Source: Haplomitrium mnioides (Eukaryota > Marchantiophyta > Haplomitriopsida > Calobryales). From it: a stretch of DNA of 24,227 nucleotides. The notes under the pieces are model-generated. The model saw only the letters and a program-made list of their open reading frames with translations. It was not told the DNA's origin and made no database searches. Shown here piece after piece: positions 17,291 to 24,227 of this stretch; positions within the stretch are counted from its first letter, which is position 1, and each line of letters begins with the position of its first letter. The stretch is taken from assembly GCA_049999725.1 (NCBI GenBank), contig JBNGIS010028926.1:35137-59363 (forward strand). Direction: 5' to 3'. Both the position numbers and the translations under genes were made by a program.

Positions 17291-18280
17291 GGGCACTAAC
17301 ATGATGGCCAAGATAATCTACTTTAAATCTTTCAAATTTTTACGTGGAAGGTTTTTCATATAATTCATTATCCCACATGACCTGCAATACTTGCCGCATG
17401 TGCTATTGATGCTCAACAAGACTTCAACTATAAATCAAAACATCATCAAGAAAAACAATGACAAACTTGTCAAAAAATGGGCAAAAGATATCTTTCACTT
17501 ACCCCATGAATGTGGCAGGAGCATTGGTCAACCCAAATGACATCACAAGATACTCAAAGTGGCCATAACAACTTTGCACGGTTGTTTTTGGAACATCTTC
17601 ATCTGCCACCCATATTTGCTGATAGCCACTATGCAAATCACGTTTGGTTAAGAATTTAGTTCCGTGAAGTTGATCAAATAAACCATCCATTAATAGCAAT
17701 GGGTATTTTTTTTTACTATTTGATGATTCAATGCTCTATAATCAATGCACATCCACATGCTACCATCCTTCTTCTTCACAAAACAAGGGCACCATATGAA
17801 GAAATACTAGGTTGAATGAATCCTTTGGAAAGCAACTCTTCAACTTGTGCACTGCATTTCTCAAGCTCATTTAGGGCCAATCTATTTGGTGCTTTGCAAG
17901 GGGGAATGCTTCCTAAAGTTACCTCAATCTTGTGATCAATATGCCTTTAATGAGGAAGTTTAGAGGGTAGATCATTTGGAAACACATCCTTGAATTCCTC
18001 TAATATTCTATGAAACTCCTTTGGAATTGAGAGGTCTTTGTTTATGCTCACCATAGTCTTCTCCACATCTTAAATTAACCTAAAAAATAAGAGATCTCTT
18101 GGATTGATGGCTTTAGTGCTTATAACAAAGAGTGGTAGACTCCAATCACTTGATCGAATACAATCTCCATAAATCTTCTATTATGGCGTTGTTACTGTCT
18201 TCATTCTCTAATCAACTCGAGTATTATGTTGCTCAATTTAAGGCATTCTAAGAATAGTATCATAGCGTGCAAGACAAATC
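17291..18280 (-). pseudogene. Element 2 reverse transcriptase
   Basis: The frame 17699-17499 contains FDQLHGTKFLTKRDLHSGYQ and FGLTNAPATFMG, both hallmark RT palm segments. The K-R-D-L of the first Asp motif is altered from the common K-L-D-L, but Asp is kept. A TAA follows. The active-site box FLDD is intact near 17450-17440. Upstream fingers (about 18000-17700) are present but scrambled by frameshifts and stops. Element 2 therefore keeps its polymerase Asp pair, unlike element 1. Confidence 0.85.
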
Positions 18281-18640
18281 ACTCTCCATTATAATTTCTC
18301 TATATATTTACCCATCTGCAACTCGATGCTTCGGGGTAGAGTCTCAATCATCTCTATTTGCCCATTTGGTAGTTCTACCTTCTCCTTCTGGCTCTTCTCT
18401 AATGAGAGACCAAGCTTCAACGCAATAGTTTTTGACAAAAAGTTCTCTGTAGCTCTTGGGTCAATAAGTGCCCTCCCTTGTACTCCTTCTGGCTTTCCAT
18501 TTGTCACAATAAGTTGTGACACTTTTCCTCCTAAGTGATTATTTTCCTTCTTCCACTTGGACACTTTGCCTCTTCTCTATTGTGTCAAACCAACAAGATG
18601 ACGATGTTGCCTTATTAATTGCTTTCATTTTTCTGAACTT
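18281..18640 (-). pseudogene. Element 2 protease
   Basis: A 91-residue frame (18564-18289) aligns with retropepsin-like proteases: ALIDPRATENF at residues 35-45, then FLSKTIALKLGL and a VELPNGQ segment. The active-site triplet reads D-P-R where D-S/T-G is required, so the enzyme is dead as written. Gag with its zinc knuckle lies immediately upstream on the same strand. Confidence 0.82.
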
Positions 18641-19677
18641 CATTGCTTTGTAGACTTTGGTTGTTTTCGCCACTCATATTGTTGAGGGGTCATTGCATAG
18701 GTCTATTGTTTCTTCTAGCTCTACAATAAGGAGAAATATGGCCAAATCTCCCACGCTTGAAACACTGGCAAATTTCTACTCTAGGTGCTTCACTTGGTGT
18801 ACTTGTTTTTGGCGGTAATGATGCTTGTGTAACTGGTTGGAATCCAAGATTCTTACCATATTGAAGATTCTTACATAGAAAAAAGTCATTCCTTTGTCCA
18901 AGGTGACCCAACTTCATTGGTGATAGTCTAGGTTGATGAATTGTGCCTTGCAAGTGCTCATCATGCCCATACATTAGTGACCCTTCAATCTTTTGAGCTA
19001 TCGATATAGCTTCATTCACAACACGAGGATCTCGCAAGATGACTTCCCATTGAACCCTTTGTTTTAATCCTCGTTTGAAGTTGTCCAATGCTTTGGTTGG
19101 ACTCATGTATACAACTTGCACTTGTAGACTACCAAAGTACTCAATGTATTGATGGATGTTTCCTTGTTGTCTCAACTCTCATAATTTCATTCAAGCCATT
19201 GTTAAAGCATCTACGGCTTGGAATTGTTAGAGCAATCATTGTTTAGTATGTTCGAAGAGAGCAATTTTCCTTCACTTCTTTGAAGTTTCTCCCAAGTTTG
19301 TAGCCATATTGAGGCGGTGTCCAAAAGAAATGATCCAACAAAATGATCTTGACATGTGTTTGATGTTGATGGAAAATAAGACATGTGTACTTCTATTTGA
19401 TAAATCCAACCTTCAAGCACACTCATCTCTCGACTGCTATGGTAGAGTTCTACCTTGCAATATTTTGTCATCTTTTGCAACAATATATTCTGATTAACCT
19501 CTATATGTGATTGTTGCTTTACTTGAACTTGCGTATTTCATTCAATAACAGACTATTCTCCTCTTGCCATGTTATCAAAGAGGCTTCCATTGCTTGGAAC
19601 CTCAACATCATCCTTTGGAGTTGTTGCTCATGCTCTGCATGTTTCAATCGTGCAACCTCATTCTTGACACTTGCCAT
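18641..19677 (-). pseudogene. Element 2 gag with damaged zinc knuckle
   Basis: The start is an ATG at 19677 (minus), beginning MASVKNEVARLKHAEHEQQLQ, a coiled-coil-like stretch. The capsid segment follows in two frames, 19483-19211 (SVLEGWIYQIEV, SFLLDTASIWLQTWEKL) and 19175-18690. The latter ends with CFKRGRFGHISPYC near residues 141-154 of its frame. This has the spacing of a CCHC knuckle, but the second Cys is Arg (CGT for TGT), so zinc binding would be lost. Stops and frameshifts near 19510 and 19190 split the gene. The start is chosen by the initial Met plus the 300-base leader back to the primer site. Confidence 0.85.
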
Positions 19678-19985
19678 TGTATAACGTTTGTAGCACTCTA
19701 ATCAATCAACAATTTGAGGAGTCTAATACAAAACAAAGATTGTGCAACTCCAAACTTTGGCATAAGTGACACCAAGGTAAAGAAATGGTAGGTCGAATTC
19801 CATTACTTGTCGCATAAACTCAAAGCCAAAATGGTGGACTAATCATTGCCGAAACATCTACTTGTCTAAATACTGAATTTGGATACTAAAAAGATTGATA
19901 AGTGGTAACCTAGGTGCAATATAAATCTCTCTATCCATCTTTGTCGATCTTGATCACAAATCTTCTAACATACAAGCAAAATCTC
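19678..19985 (-). other. Element 2 untranslated leader
   Basis: About 310 bases between primer site and gag start with no coding content, as expected for the 5' leader and packaging region. No specific structure was recognised. Confidence 0.65.
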
Positions 19986-19997
19986 GCTCTAATACCA
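19986..19997 (-). promoter_or_regulatory. Primer binding site, initiator tRNA-Met type (element 2)
   Basis: The minus strand reads TGGTATTAGAGC, one base from TGGTATCAGAGC, and lies one base from the LTR end at 19999. Element 1 shows the same spacing. Confidence 0.9.
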
Positions 19998-19998
19998 T

Positions 19999-20443
19999 TG
20001 TTAAAATCTCAGCTAATTAGTAGCAAATCAATATATTTTTGTGCAAAGAAGATAAGCTCAACAAGAAAGTAAAGAAAAAGAGAAAAGAGAGAAATTTCTT
20101 ACAAGACTTTCCAAACTCCCGAATGAGGGAGAAGGGCCAAGCCCTCTAGAGCTATTTAGACTTCATTTACAAGACTTTACTAGGAAGTCACCTCAATCCT
20201 TAGGAACCTTCCTTGGTCCCCTTCTAGAATCCTCTATGCTTCCCGCGCTTTCTAGAAGATTCTTTCTTCATCTAGAAGCATCTCTAGTCTTCTCAAGCCT
20301 TTTAGAAGTTTTTCTAGGCTTATTTTTCTCTTATCTTCTAGAAGCTTTTCTAAGCTTCTTCTTCTAGAAACTTCTTCTCTGCTAACCAACTTTAGCAATA
20401 ACTAAAGTTAGAGGCTTTGCAAAGTTTAGTAGGCCTCGTTGCA
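19999..20443 (-). repeat. 5' LTR of element 2 (445 bp)
   Basis: The plus strand begins TGTTAAAATCTCAG and ends CTCGTTGCA, with CCACA beyond. It keeps about 170 bases of U3 that the 3' LTR has lost, and these hold most of the TTCTAGAA repeats. The TATA position has mutated (CTAAATAG on the minus strand). Confidence 0.95.
20222..20374. promoter_or_regulatory. Cluster of TTCTAGAA / heat-shock-element motifs in U3
   Basis: TTCTAGAA (a TTCnnGAA pair) occurs at 20222-20229, 20250-20257, 20336-20343 and 20362-20369. At 20250-20262 (TTCTAGAAGATTC) and 20362-20374 (TTCTAGAAACTTC) the full three-part consensus TTCnnGAAnnTTC is exact. Weaker relatives lie at about 20270-20282 and 20300. In transcription sense the cluster lies about 60-210 bases upstream of the TATA position, the expected place for heat-shock-factor sites. 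Function is inferred from sequence only. Confidence 0.65.
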
Positions 20444-20448
20444 CCACA
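20444..20448. repeat. Target-site duplication CCACA, right copy
   Basis: Exact copy of 14884-14888, immediately after the LTR ending GCA. Confidence 0.92.
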
Positions 20449-21190
20449 GTGAGATTAGCACATTCTGTTTGCCCATCTATTTGAGGATGATAAGCAGTAG
20501 ACATAAAGAGTTTGGTGCTTAAAATTTTGAACAACTTTCACCAGAAATTTTCGGTGAAACATAGATCCCTATCAGATATTAACACATTGGGCATTCCATG
20601 ATGACAAAAGACAGTTCAAGGTAAAGTTTTGCCAATTGTGGAGCATCTACTGTATCTATTGTCGGTGCTAGATGAATTTGTTTGCTTTGCCTATCCACAA
20701 ACACCACAATAGCAATAAACCCACGAGGCATGGTTGGAAGCGAAGTGACAAGATCTAAACTTACATATTCCCACCGAGTAGTAGGAATCAATAATGGTTG
20801 AAGAAGACTAGCTAGTTTTTGATTTGAAGTCTTGTTTTGTTGACAACTCTCATAAGAACAAACAAAACCATGAATTTCTTAAGCTAGGTTTGGTCACCAC
20901 TAAGTGCGTTGAAGCAACTTTATAGTTTTATCTACCCCAAGATGCCCATAGATTGGAATGTCATATGCTTCTTGTAAACAGACCATTCAAAGTGCATCAT
21001 CTTGTGGAACATATATTTGATGGCTTTGATAGAGAATACCATCCCAAATAAAAAAAGCATGATGCTCACTATCTTTGAATGCCAAACATGCTTTAACAAG
21101 ATTAAAGAAGGCATCTCCATGTAACTTTTGTCAAAAGTCGTCACTAGTTTCTTCATTAAGATGCAATATACTAACATTTGCAACCTCCAA
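20444..21190 (-). pseudogene. Element 3 integrase, N-terminal side
   Basis: Near 20500-20455 the minus strand reads MSTAYHPQIDGQTECAN, the catalytic Glu region. The Arg after Glu that is seen in element 1 is Cys here. The frame 20791-20579 holds the first Asp segment (VFVDRQSKQIHLAP) and ends at a stop. The HHCC zinc region is near 20960-20840. Frame breaks occur near 20615 and 20830. Confidence 0.82.
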
Positions 21191-21600
21191 TGTGTTTAGA
21201 CCATGATCCAGTCTTTGTGACAATGCATCAGTTTCAGTATGGAACCTTCCCGGCTTGTATTTCAACTTGATATCAAAGAGCTATAGCTGATCTTCCCATC
21301 GATGATGACAACTTATCATATTTTCTAAGTGAGTTGATTGCAGCAAGGGCTTGTGATTGGTGCGCACAAGATAGTGTCTCCAAACCTTGGTAGCATAAAC
21401 CATTGCCAATTGCTCCTATCCCTTGTAGAATAATTTCTCTCCACTGCATTTAGTCGGCGTGGCACGAAGGCATCGAGATGAAGTCCATCGTCAAACTCTT
21501 GTTGTAACACTGCTTCAATAGCAAAATTAAAGGCATCAAAATCAGCTATACAATGTGTCTTTGGATCATGCGGTTGTAGAATTGGATGAGAAGACACCGC
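21191..21600 (-). pseudogene. Element 3 RNase H
   Basis: The frame 21597-21325 contains HCIADFDAFNFAIEAVLQQEFDD (split here by a mutated first strand) and AVERNYSTRD, with the conserved Glu. It is broken afterwards. This copy spans, without interruption, the position where element 1 carries the long-TIR insertion (about 21340), which makes it the empty-site reference. Confidence 0.82.
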
Positions 21601-22440
21601 ATCCTTGAGTTGTTGAAATGCCTTTTGTATTTTGGTCGTCCATTGAAACTTTGCCTTCTTGGCTAATAGATCTATAAGCGGTGCAACAATATGAGCATAG
21701 TAGTGGATGAATCTTTGATAAAAACTTGTAGTCCATTGAAAGCTCGAACATCCTATGCATCATTTAGCATTGGCCACTCAGCAATAGCCTTAATCTTTTC
21801 TTCCTCCATCTTAATGCCATCAGCAAACACTTTATGTCATAGAAAAGTCACCTCTTGCTTCCAAAACTCACACTTGAACTTCTTGCAATAAAAGTTCCAA
21901 TTGCGTAGTCTTTGCAATACTTCTTTAAGATGATCATGATGCTCAACTTCACTTTTACTAAAGACGAATATATCGTCTAAAAACACCAACAGTGACTTAT
22001 CCAATTAACCATCAAAAACTTGATGCATTTGATCCATAAATATTGACGGAGCATTTATAAGGTCAAATGTAAGAAACTTCCACTCAAAATACCCATATCT
22101 TATACGAAAAGCATTTTTTGGCACATCACTTGGCTTGATAAGAATTTGCCAATAACCACTATGAAAATCCAACTTAGAAAAGAATCGTGCACCACTCACT
22201 TGATCCAATAAATCATCAATACAAGGTAGAAGATAGTTATTCTTCATTGTTTGATTGTTCAAGCCTCGATAATCTATTCAATGACAACATCCACCATTTT
22301 TCTTTAACATAAAGAATACCAGAGCTCGTTAAAGCAAAGTAATATGTTGAATGAAATCCTTCTAAAAAAGATCCGTCAATGTCTTTCGAAGCTCCTCCAA
22401 TTCTTATGGTGATAATCAATATAAAGGTCGATTATAAATA
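21601..22440 (-). pseudogene. Element 3 reverse transcriptase
   Basis: The frame 22262-22005 covers the palm (LPCIDDLLDQV, FSKLDFHSGYWQILI, then FDLINAPSIFMDQM). The active-site box downstream, near 21990-21975, reads FLDD, so both Asp residues survive. Thumb sequence follows to about 21780 (KCEFWKQEVTFL, then ADGIKMEEEKIKAI) with a stop near 21840. The fingers near 22420-22270 are degraded. Confidence 0.87.
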
Positions 22441-23047
22441 GTACTTCCTAGTATCAATTCAATCAAAAAAGGCATTCCACGATCATCTAGTAACCCTTTT
22501 GGAAAATCCTCTAGAAATACATCTGCAAACTCCTTTCAAATATCATTTATCATTGAGGTTGGCGTACTTTTTCCTCCCTCCTTACTCAAGTTCATGATGG
22601 GTTTGATCCAAATAGGAAAGATAGGTAACTCTTGCTCCACTGAATTAACATGTTTAATTGATTTAGGCTTCTTCACCAATGGTGTCGAACACCTCAAGAG
22701 AAATTTTTTGCCTTGTAGGGTAACTTGAATCTATCGCTTTGCCCAATCAAATTGAGCGGATCAATCATTAAGCCAATGCAACCCTAAAATGATGTTATAT
22801 TGTACAGATGCAATAACAATTGCATAGATTTTGCATACTCTTTTCTATTCCTTAGAAGGAGTGGCTTTTGAGAGCAAAATATATTATGCTTTTGGCTATT
22901 GGCCATAGTCACAACACTCCCTTTGATAGACCTAAATTTTGCTTTGATTTTCTTAGCAAAATGTAGTGACATTGAAGTTTTGGAACTCCCACTGTCCACC
23001 AACATTATACAAGATTGCTCCTCAATCATACCATCTAGATGGAACAA
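22441..23047 (-). pseudogene. Element 3 protease
   Basis: An 87-residue frame (23047-22784) begins MFHLDGMIEEQSCIMLVDSGSSKTSMS, with the DSG active site kept. It ends by frameshift just where element 1 reads DIILGLPWLE. The remaining homologous sequence continues to about 22440 with stops. Confidence 0.85.
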
Positions 23048-23736
23048 AGTACCTTGAAAATTCTTGTCAAAATTTTAATTCTATTAGAGCTTGCAAAGTT
23101 TTAAGTATGTTGTTCAAATAGTTGAAAACGTGGCCTAGCTTCTATAGTAGTAAGTAATGAATAATGTCTTACCGCCATATGCATTGCTTCTTCTAATTGA
23201 GTAGGTTCTCTTATAGTAACTTCTATTCTCGTGCAAGGCTTCAATCGTTGAAAAAAGCGATCTTGTGCTTCTTCTTCTTTTATATCCGGAATTTATATAA
23301 TTGCATCCTAAAAGTGTGTAACATAGCTTTACACTGTACCAAGGTGCTTCAATTTGGCCAATTGATCTCTTGCTACTTTTGAAGCATTTACAGCTCTAAA
23401 TCTTGAAATCATCGCTTCTTTGAACTCACATTAAGAAACAATAGAAGCAACAAATCCATATTGTGCTTGGTCTGCTTGATATCTCCACCAAGTTTTTGCA
23501 ACTTCTTCTGATTGACTTGCCACAAATAGAATTTGTCGACTGTCTTTTCTAATGTTTGTAGCTTGAAAATATTACTCACAATCAAATTTGAAGTTCTCAA
23601 ATGCACCACAAACCATCCTTCCATCACATGCTTTTGGCGATAGAAATCGCCCATAACTCCCTTCTTCTCAAAAGGTTGCTATTTCTTTTACTCTTCCTTC
23701 TAAAAGCCATAAAAGATATTCAAGCCGTTGTTCCAT
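23048..23736 (-). pseudogene. Element 3 gag
   Basis: Homologous to 7908-8593. An ATG at 23736 gives the same MEQRL-type start as element 1. The TWWRY-like motif is near 23495-23475, and stops are spread along it. No CCHC zinc knuckle was found, as in element 1. Confidence 0.78.
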
Positions 23737-23771
23737 TGCTTGAACCACCGCCTCTTGATTCTCCATATAAA

Positions 23772-24227
23772 TGTCGGCCGAGTTTTTTCGATTTTTTGTG
23801 TTTACCCCAGCCTAGTACAACAATTTGTGCTAAGGATTAATCAACCTGATGTACAAGAGAGACAAGGAGGGTCAAAACAATTTAATGAGCCGTCTAGAGT
23901 CAGACCATTGGAGAGTTGGCTTAGTTCGACGTAGGGAAGAGAAACCGCTCGAGAGGTCATTGACAAGATTTGGAGCAAAGAGCTTCACCCTTGGCTCGCA
24001 ACCGGCTTTCCTTTTGTATTCTTATATGTCGTTTTCCCCTGTGTAATCTATCATATGTGTTCTATTTACTCTGTGTCTTCGGCGAGTATCGTATAGTATA
24101 ATGTTAGTATTTTATTTTATTGATTTATTCTATTGTACTCTATTATGTTATATGCCGATTTGTTTATTCTTCTTTGTTCCTATTCTTTCCAACTTTTCCA
24201 TCTTTCCTTTCTTTCTCTTTCTCTTAC
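23772..24227. other. Unidentified sequence beginning like an LTR
   Basis: Similarity to element 1 breaks near 23770, and the next bases are TGTCGGCCGAG, a TG start with a GC-rich opening of the kind seen at LTR ends. The rest has no recognised domain. It includes a 65-residue frame at 23849-24046 of unknown meaning, and it ends in a pyrimidine-rich tail (CTTTCTTTCTC) at the window edge. It could be an LTR running off the window, or the sequence beyond a deletion. Confidence 0.35.

Larger units (their letters stand above)
14889..20443 (-). mobile_element. Complete Ty3/gypsy chromovirus, element 2, nested in element 3
   Basis: All structural marks are present: two related LTRs with TG...CA ends, a 5-bp CCACA duplication, a primer site one base inside the 5' LTR, a polypurine tract touching the 3' LTR, and gag-protease-RT-RNase H-integrase-chromodomain in Ty3 order on the minus strand. 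The total length of 5.55 kb is normal for plant chromoviruses. LTRs differ by many substitutions and by a roughly 170-bp deletion in the 3' copy, and the coding region is broken in many places, so the insertion is old and inactive. It belongs to a different lineage from elements 1 and 3, which lack a visible zinc knuckle and have a different LTR. Confidence 0.95.
20444..23771 (-). mobile_element. Ty3/gypsy element 3, main part (relative of element 1)
   Basis: Resumes at the second CCACA with the same integrase that stops at 14888. It then runs through RNase H, RT, protease and gag on the minus strand, parallel to element 1 throughout. Similarity with element 1 ends near 23770 in the leader, so its primer site and 5' LTR are missing or displaced by the sequence that follows. 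Where both copies can be read, they differ by substitutions, small indels and the insertions noted in element 1. Confidence 0.9.

Overview
This window reads as repeat-rich nuclear DNA of a seed plant, taken from a draft assembly (runs of N at 4003-4012 and 10942-11041). The evidence is AT-rich sequence full of decayed Ty3/gypsy LTR retrotransposons with initiator-tRNA-Met type primer sites, one of them a chromovirus, plus GT/AG intron signals and a plant-type DUF7869 transposon gene. I cannot name the species. I see no intact host gene, rRNA, tRNA or CRISPR array.

Layout, left to right. 1-1387: a decayed segment with a degenerate DNA-methyltransferase-like pseudogene on the minus strand, and a block (36-193) that recurs at 14505-14662. 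1388-9249: Ty3/gypsy element 1 on the minus strand (integrase, RNase H, RT, protease, gag, primer site, 5' LTR). Its RNase H is split by a 3.2 kb element (2841-6047) with about 600-bp terminal inverted repeats, flanked by a 3-bp AAT duplication. 9250-14662: a probable DNA-transposon segment with two divergent decayed genes: a minus-strand gene with a KKRKV-type basic motif (9757-10941) and a plus-strand DUF7869 transposase-like gene (11314-13330). It is studded with imperfect palindromes centred on TGCGCA, seven of them in a 24-bp-period array inside an intron. 14663-23771: Ty3/gypsy element 3, a relative of element 1, with its integrase interrupted by complete element 2. 14889-20443: element 2, a chromovirus with both LTRs, primer site, polypurine tract, chromodomain and a perfect 5-bp duplication (CCACA). 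23772-24227: sequence of unknown identity that begins like an LTR.

How the parts relate. The retroelements all run on the minus strand. Element 2 entered element 3 after element 3 was in place, and the long-TIR element entered element 1. All retroelement frames carry stops, frameshifts or lost catalytic residues, so none looks autonomous. The two most interesting features are (a) the U3 of element 2, where TTCTAGAA repeats form two exact three-part heat-shock-element consensus sequences upstream of the TATA position, as in heat-activated plant retrotransposons, and (b) the divergent two-gene DUF7869 transposon with its TGCGCA palindromes.
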